This document shows positions 54,612 through 63,922 of a stretch of DNA of 64,000 nt, in pieces (position 1 is the first letter of the stretch; every line of letters begins with the position of its first letter). Source of the stretch: Erinaceus europaeus (lineage: Eukaryota > Chordata > Mammalia > Eulipotyphla > Erinaceidae); assembly GCF_950295315.1 (NCBI RefSeq), contig NC_080164.1, forward strand, positions 111,806,447 to 111,870,446, read 5' to 3'. A program made the position numbers and the translations under genes. Under the pieces are notes generated by a model. The model ran no database searches, was not told the origin of the DNA, and was given only the letters and a program-made list of their open reading frames with translations.

Positions 54612-54812
54612 TAGGTGCTGGCTGGCAAAATAGCATATGCCAAGTACATGCTCCAGGTTTGAGCTCCACCACCACCACCCCACCGCCGCATTGGAAGAAG
54701 TTTCAGTGCTGGGGGCTCTTGCATCCACTCTCTGATAAATGGCATTCTGGAGCAATACGACTCCAGGTCTCATGTGGGAACACCCTGCACAGGAGAAGCT
54801 TTGTGAGCTGTG
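54612..54812 (+). mobile_element. tRNA-like SINE, unassigned family
   Basis: TTAGGTGCTGGCTGGCAAAAT head, CCAGGTTTGAGCTCCACC (B-box-like), (CCA)n at 54664-54680, GGGAACACCCTGCACAGG and GAAGCTTTGTGAGC. Possibly a relative of SINE-B. Confidence 0.45.
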
Positions 54813-54935
54813 GCTTCCTTTCTTCCTTCCTTCCTTCCTTCCTTCCTTCCTTCCTTCCTTCCTTCCTTCCTTCCTTCTTTCCTTTTCTCTTTCTCTCTTC
54901 CTTTCTTCTTTCCTCCCTCCCTCCCTTCCTTCGTG
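54813..54935 (+). repeat. (TTCC)n microsatellite
   Basis: Pure CTTC units to about 54879, then CTTT/CCTC variants. It generates long Phe-Leu-Pro-Ser open frames on the plus strand and Arg-Lys-Glu-Gly frames on the minus strand, which are artefacts. Confidence 0.96.
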
Positions 54936-55157
54936 TCTGATCTCCCCCATCTCTATCTTCTTTCTAACTGGAAAAAGGGCAGGGGGAGTCCAGTGGGTGT
55001 TGGTGAGTCATGTAGACGGACAGTGGTAAAACAACATCAGTCAACAATGGAAATCTCTCTTCACTCACACTTTTATTACAACTAGTGTGTGCCCATCTTT
55101 CAACACTCAGTTCCCATGATTGTTATAAGCACAGAGGTATGGAGCTTTCTAAAGATT

Positions 55158-55411
55158 CGTCTTTTTTCATTTTATTGGAGGGTTAATGGTTTGTAATATA
55201 ATTGATGATACATGGGTACATTCTCTCATCTCCCTGTGACAGGTGTCTGCAGAACACTCTCACCTCCAACTTGGGTCCTTTCCAGCCATCAGGCTCCCAT
55301 CCTCATCCCACCCTCTTTCAGGCTCCTCCCTTCCCCGCCTTCCCCAAACTCCTTTACTTTGGTATGATTCACCCCACCTAGTCCAAATGTCATTTTGTGT
55401 TTTCCATTTCT
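55158..55411 (-). mobile_element. L1 3' UTR fragment, the only clear minus-strand one
   Basis: On the minus strand: GGGTGAATCATACCAAAGTA, GGAGTTTGGGGAAGG, a purine-rich GGGTGGGATGAGGATGGG, GTACCCATGTATCATC, then AAACCATTAACCCTCCAATA and AAATGAAAAAAG. It parallels the short 3' UTR of the young L1 (ACCAAAGTAAAAGAC ... TTAATTCCCCAATAAAG) but is diverged and about 50 bp longer. Confidence 0.65.
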
Positions 55412-55417
55412 GTCCTT

Positions 55418-55622
55418 TTTTTTTTTTTCCTGTTTTTATTAGATAGGACAAAAGCAAATTGAGGTGGGAGAGACAGACAGAGCGGGAGAGAGACAGAGAG
55501 ACACCTGCACCCCTGCTTCATAGCTCACAAAAGGTCACTCCTACAGGCTGGGAGTAAGGGCTCAAACTCGAGTCTTGGTGCAGGCTAAAGTGTGCACTTG
55601 AGCTGTTGCTCATGTCCAGCCC
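55418..55622 (-). mobile_element. SINE-B
   Basis: Inverted: poly-T, TTTTATTAGATAGGACAAAAG, GAGAGACAGAGAGACACCTGC, GGGCTCAAACTCGAGTC and a head ending CATGTCCAGCCCC. Confidence 0.75.
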
Positions 55623-56007
55623 CCTGTGCATATTTCTTACCTTCTTCCTATAAGGACAGTCATCTGCTATTCCTCCTCTCTCTCTTTTTTGGCTGTGATC
55701 TGTACATCCATGTGTACCCACAACAATTCTGCCTTACTTCCCCTCACTATTCACTAGAGGAAAAAAAGTTTCAGTTTCTTGAAAGGGAGTGTATAGCTAT
55801 TGTAGGTACTATACAACTTGCAAATAAGTTGACCAGTTTTGGTGTCATAAATAACAACCCAAGAATACTTATAGACGGCAACCATAACTTCAGAGTGGCT
55901 AAATTTTCAGACTCAGCTAAAGAAGTTTCTAAAGTCCTAAGATTCCTTTTCAGGTTTCAAGATCTATTAGCAAGTGAAGAAAGCATGTAATACTAAAAAA
56001 ACTAGAG
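55623..56007. other. unassigned; contains a protein-like open frame
   Basis: A plus-strand frame ends at 55990. Its non-SINE part (about 55690-55990) reads KFQFLERECIAIVGTIQLAN and RVAKFSDSAKEVSKVLRFLF, ending LLASEESM. No family recognised and no splice or promoter context. It could be a degraded processed pseudogene or chance. Confidence 0.25.
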
Positions 56008-56180
56008 ATCCAGGCAGTGGCATGCCTGGTTGAGCATACATATTACAGTGTAGAAGGACAAGGGTTCAAGCACCCTGTCCCCACCTTCAGGGGTGGAGTG
56101 CATCTCTCTGTCTCTCTGCTTCCTCTAGCTCCCACTTCCTTATCAGTTTCTCTTAATATCCAACATATTAAATTTTAGGA
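56008..56180 (+). mobile_element. SINE-B
   Basis: GATCCAGGCAGTGGCATGCC head, GGGTTCAAGCACCC B box, shortened body CATCTCTCTGTCTCTCTGC. Confidence 0.8.
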
Positions 56181-56318
56181 AAAGTCATGACACGTTTTTG
56201 CATAGGAAAACAGAAAATACATCCTGACATTTTCAATAACCCAGTAAATGAATATAAAATATTAAAACAAAAGCAGAAGAAAGGCTGAAGGATTCAAAAA
56301 CAGACTTAGATTTCAAAA

Positions 56319-56522
56319 GCAGCCTAGTGGTTGCACCACTGGTTGAGCACGTTACAATGTGCAAGGACCAGGAATCCATCCCCCAGTCCCCACTTGCAGA
56401 GGGAAAGCTTTGTGAGTGGTGAAGCAGGGCTGCAGGTATCTGTCTCTCTCGCCCTCTATCATCCCTTTCTCTCTTGTTTTCTGACTGTTTCTATCCAATA
56501 AATAAATAAAGATAATAAAGAG
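56319..56522 (+). mobile_element. SINE-B
   Basis: GCCTAGTGGTTGCACCACTGG head, degenerate B box GGAATCCATCCCC, tail CTATCCAATAAATAAATAAAG. Confidence 0.8.
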
Positions 56523-57075
56523 TGGGTTTTTCAAAAGCTGTGTCTGCATTAAGAACAGAGAACTTGGAATTGATAGTTACTTAACCAAACCATATCTATT
56601 ATAACTTTGGGTCCCAACCATGACAGAAAGTCCAAGAGAGAAGGGAAACAAAGTGAATATGCTGACTATGAATTTTTCTCTAAGCCCTAAAAGAAAAAAT
56701 TAAATATAATTACAATGACAAGGAATTATAATTACATTTCACTTGATATTACAATATTAAAAATGTTTTAAGTCACAATTGACAAACTACTTCATCTAGA
56801 CACAGTAACACCCTGAGAGAAAACAGATTTATTTCAGAAAAGACAATTTAGATGAATCTCAGTTGTTGATGTTGGACATGAACAGAAGCTGAGAAAATTA
56901 TTTCCTTGCAAAGGTGATCATTTTGAAACAGATGTTCATCTCAGCAATTATATATAATTATAGTTTTAAAGATAGGTCCTATATTGGACATATTATTTAC
57001 TCATGAATATCAAGACAGAGTTCACTGAAGAATCAAACAGTTTGATTAGAGATTTAGAAGGTGTAAGGCAGTATA
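56523..57075. other. no recognised feature
   Basis: About 550 bp of unique AT-rich sequence. Confidence 0.4.
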
Positions 57076-57312
57076 AGGAATTCTCCAGGGGCCAACTGTA
57101 TACCACCTGGTTGAGCGCACATGTTAGAATGCGCAAGGACCAGGGTTCAAGCCCTCAGCCCTACCTGCAGGGGGAAAGCTTTGCAAGTGGTGAAGCTGGT
57201 CTGCAGGTGTCTCTCTCTGTCTCTCTCCTTCTGTGTCTCCACCCCCCTCTCAATTTCTGGCTGTGTGTATCTAATAAATAAATAAAGGTAATTTTTAAAA
57301 AAGGAATTCTCT
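57076..57312 (+). mobile_element. SINE-B
   Basis: Flanked by AAGGAATTCTC at both ends. Head GGGGCCAACTGTATACCACC, GGGTTCAAGCCC B box, tail GTATCTAATAAATAAATAAAG. Confidence 0.87.
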
Positions 57313-57384
57313 GGACCATCCAAAGAATCGACTCAACAAGCCTTGGGCTCAAAAGCTGCCTGCACCTGAGCTTTGGAGAATACA

Positions 57385-57615
57385 AAAATAGGTAAACAGG
57401 GGCCATGTGGTGGCGCCCCTGGTTAGCGCACATGCTACAATGAACAAGGACCCAGGTTTAAGCCTCCAGTCCCTACCTGCAGGGGGAAAGTTTCACAAGT
57501 GGTGAAGCAGAGCTACAGGTGTCTCTCTGTCTCTCTCTCCCTCTGTCACCCACTTCCCTCTCCATTTCTGGCTGTTTCTATCTAATAAATAAAGATTAAA
57601 AAACAGGTAAAACAA
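57385..57615 (+). mobile_element. SINE-B
   Basis: GGGGCCATGTGGTGGCGCCC head, CAGGTTTAAGCCTCC B box, tail TATCTAATAAATAAAGATT. Flanks share AGGTAAA(A)CA. Confidence 0.86.
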
Positions 57616-57632
57616 TAAAAATTAGTCCCAGG

Positions 57633-57752
57633 ATAGAGGAAGATAATGGTTATGCAGAGACTCTCATGCCTGCACCTCCTAAGCGCCAGGCTCAATTCTC
57701 CACACCACTATCATCCAGAGCTGAGCAGGGCTCTGATTAAAAAAAAAATCAG
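57633..57752 (+). mobile_element. SINE-D
   Basis: AGGATAGAGGAAGATAATGG head, GGCTCAATTCTCCACACCAC, CCAGAGCTGAGCAGGGCTCTG, A-rich tail. Confidence 0.75.
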
Positions 57753-57899
57753 CTCTGAGGAAATAATCACACATGTGCCATCAAGGCTACAATAAAGGCC
57801 CTATCTCAGTAACATATTTAAATCTCGGTGTTAGTTCAGTTGTTTAACTGGGGGTTAGGGGTGAGAGAAAGAAGGAAATTAAAATTTATGTGATCATTT

Positions 57900-58040
57900 T
57901 TATTTTCTTAAGATATATTTTATTTATTTTTCTTTCAGTGAGAGGGAGGGAGAGTGAGAAAAAGAATGAGAGAGAGAGAGAGAGACTGGAGAACTGCTCA
58001 ACATTGGCTTATGGTTATGTGGGACTTTTAGACATGGAAG
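57900..58040 (-). mobile_element. old tRNA-like SINE with GA run
   Basis: TTAAGATATATTTTATTTATT, GAGGGAGGGAGAGTGAG, (GA)n at 57968-57985, GAACTGCTCAACATTGGCTT and GTGGGACTTTTAGACATGG. Probably an inverted, diverged SINE-D. Confidence 0.45.
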
Positions 58041-58062
58041 TCATTTGAATATTCATTATTCT

Positions 58063-58357
58063 TTTTATTTATGTATTTATTTATTCCTTTTTGTTGCCCT
58101 TATAGTTTTATTGTTGTGGTTATTATTATTGTTGTTATTGATGTTGTCATTGTTGGATAAGACAGAGAGAAATGGAGAGAGGAGGGGAAGACAAAGGGAA
58201 GGAGAAAGATAGACACCTGCAGAACTGCTTCACTGCTTGTGAAGTGACTTCCCTGCAGGTGGGGAGCCAGGCGCTCGAAACAGGAGCCTTATGCTGGTCC
58301 TTGCACTTTGCGCCTCTTGCGCTTAACCCGCTGTGCTACCCACTGCCCAACTCCCCA
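58063..58357 (-). mobile_element. SINE-A
   Basis: Inverted tail TTATTCCTTTTTGTTGCCC, B box GGCGCTCGAAACAGG, head CTACCCACTGCCCAACTCCCC with a 5-bp insertion (CCACT) in the head. ATTCATTATTCTTTT / ATCTATTATTCTATC flank it. Confidence 0.85.
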
Positions 58358-58906
58358 TATCTATTATTCTATCTTTATGACTCTGTTCAACACTTTCCAT
58401 TGTTAAACATAATCTAAATCTCATCTTCATAATAAAACTCATAGGGATTTTATCCACGTCATGTAAGGGAAGAAATATGACGTACGGCAAATAAACGAGT
58501 AATGTAATGCAGCATCTCCAGAATTCACCCTGCCTGGGTTTATGCAGCCAGTTAATAAAGTGGGGGGATGTGCACCAGATAGTACAACTTGCAAAGTGCA
58601 CACTATTAACTACATGTCTGCTTATTATATCTTAATGACCTGTCTGCAGTAATTTGGATGACAGGCCCGGGACAAATCCCAGATAGCTGGCTACCTCTTG
58701 TTTTAAAAGAAAGCTAATGGGAGTACAGTAGACTCATGTTTGTTTTATTTCATTTTTTTAATCAAAGGTTGGTCAAGCTGGTGCAACATAGATCAAGTGA
58801 TCAGGACTTAATGAAAAAAAAAATTGGTCAACTCCTAATGAAGACTACAGATAATAAATTATCAGGTTCCTCTTCCAGGGGAAGGGAATCAAACAGTTCA
58901 AGAATA
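58358..58906. other. no recognised feature
   Basis: Unique sequence of about 550 bp, with one CpG (GACGTACGG, 58479). Confidence 0.4.
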
Positions 58907-59609
58907 GTCATGATTCTTTTTAAAATTTTTAAAAATTATCTTTATTTATTGACTAGAGATAGAACTTGAAAGGGAAGGGGATAATAGGGAGAGAGACAGA
59001 GAAACACCTGGAGAACTGCAAGTGGGGCCTGGGGACTTGAACCCCGGGCCTTGCTCACTGTAATGTGCGTGCTCAAGCAAGTGCACCCCCACCTGGCCGT
59101 GTCATTGTTGTGAAGCAGTATACCGGCAGACCATAGGAAGTTGGACACAGTACAGAGCTGATATCAGCCTGGCGATAGAGCATAGTATAAAAGGCACAAT
59201 GGATTGTGGGTGGATTGAACAGACTTAAACACAGACAGCCGGAAGTCAATCCCTTTTGACCCGTGCTTCTTATCTTGCTGACATGAATCCTGGCTAAGGA
59301 CCCACCAGAGGAACTGAACAGTTATACTCAGCTAGCCAATTAGCTCTAGGCTCCTCTACAGCCATAAGGAATAACCTGTACTTCTGCCATTAATTGTTTA
59401 TCTTGCAGGGATGAACTTTTGGTAACTAATTCATGGACTTATGAGAATAGCTTATTTTGTCCCTGCTGACAATTGTTTATTTTGCCATACCTAAAATATA
59501 ACATCCTGTACTACTGTATGGCATAATAAAGCTTTGATTGTTTGAACCCACACTCAGCTGTGCCAAAGCAAGTCCTTATATTTTAACTACAACACCTCAT
59601 GATTCTCTT
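58907..59609 (-). mobile_element. SINE-B whose target-site duplication was split by an LTR
   Basis: The inverted SINE-B (58921-59100) has its left duplication GTCATGATTCTTT at 58907-58919. The matching right copy begins GTCAT (59101-59105), is cut by the LTR, and continues TCATGATTCTCTT (59597-59609). The SINE therefore predates the LTR. Confidence 0.85.
59106..59596 (+). mobile_element. solo LTR (endogenous retrovirus)
   Basis: About 490 bp from TGTTGTGAAGCAG to ACTACAACA(CC), with TGTTGT/ACAACA inverted ends. Contains TATA-like sequences (TATAAAAG at 59186-59193; AATATAA near 59499) and AATAAA at 59525-59530, followed by a GT-rich U5-like tail. TCAT repeats on both sides (59102-59105, 59597-59600) suggest a 4-bp duplication, or 6 bp if two mutations are allowed. 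No internal proviral sequence remains, as expected after LTR-LTR recombination. No viral protein is encoded. Confidence 0.75.
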
Positions 59610-60454
59610 AAAGTTCCTCATACCCCCTCACTCTGCTATCTCATCCAGGCAAAAGCAGACATATTAGCCACCACATGAAATTATCATCAGTACGATTTAC
59701 ATACTCTGATTTCATTGTTTAACAGCTAGTTCTCTCAATATACTGGGCTTTTGGAAAAATTGTGATGTATTGCAGAGAAAAGCATAAAAATAGTTCATGA
59801 CTTTTCTAACAACCTGGTAGCTCACTTGCACTTAGGAGAACTACAAGCAGAAGTTAATCTGTTTAAAATGGTGATATGTGAAATAGTCAACAATTGTATT
59901 CCTTTAGGTGAATCCAAGCTAATGTCAATAACTAATTCCCTTCAGTTTTCATTTTCATCCAGTCAAGATGAAATAGTCAAGAAAGAACTGCTCTCCACTA
60001 AATGAGTCACGAGATGTGAAAGCAGTTACACACATCTACAGGCAAGCAGATGCATCAAGGTTTCTGTTATTCCTTTAGAGATTTCACTATATTGACACCA
60101 TCTCTTATATGCTTAGTGATATTTTCAACCCCAAATATGCCTTTGCTTTTTAAACTAAGCCCCAACACAACTGAAGCACAAATGTGTCTGTGAGGCACCT
60201 GACTCCAAGTTATTATACACAGGACCCTTTGCTTAAGATCCACACTGCTCCCTCCCTCCCTCCCTCCCTCCCTCCCACAAAAGTGCAGGTTCTAAGCATC
60301 CTCCAGAGACTGTGTACAGTGCCACCTGCTGTGTATCTGCTGTACTGCACCCTGAACTCAATGCCAGGTTTAGCCCAATGAATTGTACTGTGACAGGTGA
60401 ATTATTTTACAGTTGAGATGTTAAAGCTAGATTCCTGAAGAAAATTGAAAGTTA
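59610..60454. other. unique DNA with a (CTCC)n run
   Basis: About 840 bp with no interspersed repeat recognised. (CCCT)n-type run at 60248-60276. Confidence 0.45.
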
Positions 60455-60662
60455 GGGGGCCACGTGGTAGCATACATGGTTCACCACATACATTACAGTG
60501 TGCAAGGACCTGGGTTCAAGCCCCTGGTCCCTACCTGTAGAGGGAAAACTTCACAAGTGGTGAAGCAGGGCTGCAGGTGTCTCTCTGTCTCTCTCCCTCT
60601 TTTCTCCCCCTCTTCTCTCACTTTCTGGCTGTCTATAACCAGTAATAAATAAATAAATAAAT
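60455..60662 (+). mobile_element. SINE-B
   Basis: GGGGGCCACGTGGTAGCATAC head, GGGTTCAAGCCCC B box, tail CCAGTAATAAATAAATAAAT. Confidence 0.87.
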
Positions 60663-61013
60663 CTGAAAGGTAGACATGCACAGCAAAACCACATTAGTGG
60701 CTACTTAACGATGTGCTGAATATGATTCTAATACAAATAACCCCAGCATGCAGGTAAACTGAGGTGATGCTTACTGTGACTACTGTGTGTTGCAGGTTTT
60801 TTTTTTTAGTAAGTCAGAAAAGAACATACATGACAAGTAGATAATATAAGTGCACACAACAGGAAAGAATTCTTGGGCTAATTAGCATTTCATCTTGATA
60901 CCACTTCATTTCTATTTCAACACTAACTTAATTAACTCACAGATACTCTGATAACTATCATGTAGCCAGTGTATCTCTGCAACTTTACAGGAAAAGAGAG
61001 GAGTGAAGAAGAA
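60663..61013. other. no recognised feature
   Basis: Unique AT-rich sequence between two SINEs. Confidence 0.4.
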
Positions 61014-61260
61014 TGGGGGCGTTGGGTGGTAGTGCAGCGGGTTAAGTGCACATAGCGCGAAGCGCAAGGACCAGCGCAAGGATCCAGGTTCCCCACCTGC
61101 AGGGGGGTCACTTCACAAGTGGTGAAGCAGGTCTGCAGGTGTCTATCTTTGTTTCCTCCCTATATCTTCCCCTCTTCTCTCCATTTCTCTCTGTCCTATC
61201 CAACAACAATGACATCGATAACTACAATAATAAAAACCACAGCAATGATTTAAAAAAAAA
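61014..61260 (+). mobile_element. SINE-A, B box deleted
   Basis: CpG-bearing head (GTTGGGTGGTAGTGCAGCGG, CATAGCGCGAAGCGC) but GATCCAGGTTCCCCACCTGC shows loss of the B-box-containing segment. Normal body and tail follow. Confidence 0.83.
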
Positions 61261-61334
61261 GAACAGAGGGATGGAGTTAGTGGGCACAGATCTACTCAGA
61301 GTACAAACAACTAGGAAAGAAAAATATTGTAAGA

Positions 61335-61500
61335 CCTGATAGTAGGGGAGCACCACATACAGCATCAGGTAGAGTTCCAGGGATGATGAACAGTGCTAAG
61401 GTGGCTCTCCCCCAAGCTCCCCCCCCCCTTTCTCTCTCTCTATCTCTCTCTTTTTTCTATTTTATTTTTACTTGACAGGGCAGAGAGAAATTGAGAGGGG

Positions 61501-61540
<40 letters not shown>

Positions 61541-61668
61541 CCGCAGACCTGCTTTACCCTCGTAAAGTATCTTCCCTGAAGGTGGGGAGTAGAGGTTCAA
61601 ACCCAGATCCTTGCACATAGTGATATGTACACTAAACTGGGTGTGCCACCTTCAGGCACCCCATCTCT
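61335..61668 (-). mobile_element. SINE-B with (AC)n expansion, next to an older SINE trace
   Basis: 61335-61430 carries GGGGAGCACCACATACAGC, an old fragment. 61440-61668 is an inverted SINE-B: TTTTATTTTTACTTGACAGGG, (AC)18-type run at 61502-61541, GAGGTTCAAACCCAGATCC and GGGTGTGCCACCTTCAGG. Confidence 0.72.
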
Positions 61669-61784
61669 CTGGTAAAATAAAAGAATGAAAGAATTGGCTT
61701 AGGGAAAATATTCAGCAAGGGTTTCATGCATATGGGAAGCCCTGCATTTATTCTCTGTTGCTGCATTAAAAATATAAATTATAG

Positions 61785-61992
61785 AACTGGAATTGGCATA
61801 TTGCACCAAAGTAAAAGACTCTGAGGTGGGTGGGTAGGGAGAGAATACAGGTCTAAGAAGGATGGCAGAGGACCTAGTGGGGGTTGTACTGTAATATGGA
61901 AAACTGAGAAATGGTATGCATGTACAAACTATTGTATTTACTGTTGAATCTAAAACATTAATTCCCCAATAAAGAAATTTAAAAAAAAAAAG
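61785..61992 (+). mobile_element. about 205-bp L1 3'-end unit, first of a pair
   Basis: GAACTGGAATTGGCATATTGC ... GGCAGAGGACCTAGTGGGGG ... TGTACAAACTATTGTATTTA ... ATTCCCCAATAAAG, then poly-A. Closest in sequence to the young full-length L1 end. Confidence 0.87.
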
Positions 61993-62019
61993 GAAAAGGA
62001 AAAAATATATACATTTTAG

Positions 62020-62238
62020 AACTGGAATTGGCTTATTGCACCAAAGTAAAAGACTCTGGAGTGGGTGGGTGGGGGTAAATACAGGTCCAAAAAGCATGAC
62101 AGAGGACCTAGTGGGGGTTGTATTGTTATATGGAAAACTGGGAAATGGTATGCATGTACAAACTATTGTATTTACTGTCAAATGTAAAACATTAATTACT
62201 CAATAAAGAAATTAAATATATATATATATATATATATA
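62020..62238 (+). mobile_element. about 200-bp L1 3'-end unit, second of a pair, with (AT)n
   Basis: Same start (GAACTGGAATTGGCTTATTGC) and same end as its neighbour 30 bp upstream, differing at roughly one base in ten to fifteen. Followed by (AT)n at 62215-62238. Confidence 0.87.
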
Positions 62239-62799
62239 GAAATTACATACAGTGATTCTGAAAGTAGCTATAGGGTGAGCCCTGAATATGAAATATGTCC
62301 ATTCCCCTCATTTGCACAGACCTACCTGCTCCTGCATTTACCTCTTCACAGCGAATCTGTCCCAGAGATGTTAGACTCCCCTTGTTTTTTCTTGTGGCTC
62401 CAGTATTTTTTTTTCTACAATTTTCATTTATCCCTGTCCTTTCCATTTTTTTTTATAGTCACCTAATTCCAGTCTGCCAGCAAGTACTTAAGACATTTCC
62501 AAAACACATAACATTCCTTTCCCCCTCTTAGTCCCAACTACTGCTACCACATTCTGTCATCATCATGGTTTCTCCTTCTAAACTGACTATAAACAGGAAA
62601 CTCAGTTGACACATAATCACTCTTCTACCACGGAAGGTCAGGTCATATGAGCTGTGACATTCAGAGTCCAAGAAGCAGAGAGGACAGTGAGGCTTCTGCT
62701 TACAGTTGCAGAGAGCACAGCTATGACTGACAACTGTCACTATCAAATTAACACTCAGCAAATGTGACAGGGAGAGGCTGTCCTACTAAAAATATCTAC
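62239..62799. other. no recognised feature
   Basis: About 560 bp of unique DNA. Overlapping frames on both strands have no splice or family support. Confidence 0.4.
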
Positions 62800-63008
62800 T
62801 GATGGCTGGTGGAGACACATCTGGTAGAGTGCATTCACTATCATCTGTGAGAGTCAGAGTTGGAGCTACTCAGGTCCACAAAGAAGCACCCTGCAGGTGG
62901 AAGTGCCATGAACAGTGCAGCTATGTGGTAGTGTCTCAGTTCTTTCTCAGTCCCTCCCTCCCTTGTCACGCACTATCTGACAGTGGTGGAGTTGTGCAGG
63001 TATAAAAT
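62800..63008 (+). mobile_element. old SINE-B-like element with accessory module
   Basis: GATGGCTGGTGGAGACACATC head, ACCCTGCAGGTGGAAGTGCC, TCCCTCCCTCCCTTGTC body, then ACAGTGGTGGAGTTGTGCAGG, similar to the module at 26.55 kb. Confidence 0.55.
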
Positions 63009-63304
63009 CCCAGTAAAGGAAGTCAGGCAGTAGTGCAGAGGGCTAAGCGCAGGTGGCGCAAAGCACAAGGACCAGCGTGAGGATCCCCGTTCGAGCCCCT
63101 GGCTCCCCACCTGCAGGAGAGTCACTTTGCAAGAGGAGAAGCAGGTCTGCAGGTATCTGTCTTTCTCTCCCCTTGTCTTCCCCTCCTCTCTCCATTTCTC
63201 TCTGTCCTATCCAACAATGACTACAACAATAATAACTACAACAATAAAACAACAAGGGCAACAAAAGGGAATAAATAAATAAATAAATAAATAAACCCAG
63301 TAAA
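63009..63304 (+). mobile_element. SINE-A
   Basis: Flanked by CCCAGTAAA at 63009-63017 and 63296-63304. Full head (AAGTCAGGCAGTAGTGCAGA), B box CGTTCGAGCCCC, complete ACAACAATAA-type tail with (AATA)n. Confidence 0.9.
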
Positions 63305-63922
63305 AGCTGTGGTGGCAAAAACAAACAGGCAAACTAAAGGGTATTTACCGATACATTTCCAAGGATTTAAAACTCTTAAGACACTCTCCCCACGGGCTAA
63401 CACAACTGTTCATAGTGACACTAACACAACTGTCCTGGGAGATACTAGTAAGTGCTCATCCTACACTCCGGATCCTGTACCACCTGCTATAGTCATTTAA
63501 TGAATGAGAGATGCAAACACCTCAACCCACTCATCAAGTGGAGAAGTGAAATCCAACATCCTCTGAGGATTCCAAACAGAGGGATTATTGACACTTGAAT
63601 CGGTTTTTTCTTGTGAGACTGTGAGTGGCTGGGAGAGAAGGAAACCATTAATTTCTGTGCTCTCTTTCAGGGGGACTGCTGAAAGCTCTGGTTGCTTTAC
63701 AGATTTTTTATGACCCCCTACATACACTGTCTTGGAGATATTCCAAGTACATTTGAAAAGAATGTGCCTCTTGGTGTCAGAGATACAGTGTAACATGTTA
63801 GAGCCAAGGAGCTGCATCCCGGTTTGTTGTCCTCTGTACCACCATATGGAACAGTATTGTGTTCTTGCTGCTGCTCTTTCTTCCTCATTTCTGTTGCTTC
63901 TCCTCATCAAAATAAGTAAACC
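63305..63922. other. unique DNA containing a protein-like minus-strand frame
   Basis: See the exon candidate at 63516-63623. The whole minus-strand frame 63497-63958 is open for 153 codons, of which the last about 140 lie outside repeats. No processed-gene hallmarks (poly-A, flanking duplication) were identified. Confidence 0.4.
63516..63623 (-). CDS. weak candidate exon (36 codons) within a longer open frame
   Basis: On the minus strand a strong-looking acceptor (GGTTTCCTTCTCTCCCAG) precedes 108 nt open in frame (PLTVSQEKTDSSVNNPSVWN ... LDFTSPLDEWVE). These end GTTGAG followed by GTGTTT, a weak donor. Phase 0 at both ends and on the same strand as the exon at 10.3 kb. The frame is also open on both sides of the proposed boundaries, which weakens the case. 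No homologue recognised. Coordinates are approximate to a few bases. Confidence 0.25.

Noticed and set aside
54600..55085. Several 90-116-codon frames with Phe-Leu-Pro-Ser or Arg-Lys-Glu-Gly runs
   Set aside because: Translation of the (TTCC)n microsatellite in different frames and strands.
61699..62181. 160-codon minus-strand frame with internal repeats
   Set aside because: Antisense to the two L1 3'-end units; the apparent protein repeat is the tandem unit itself.
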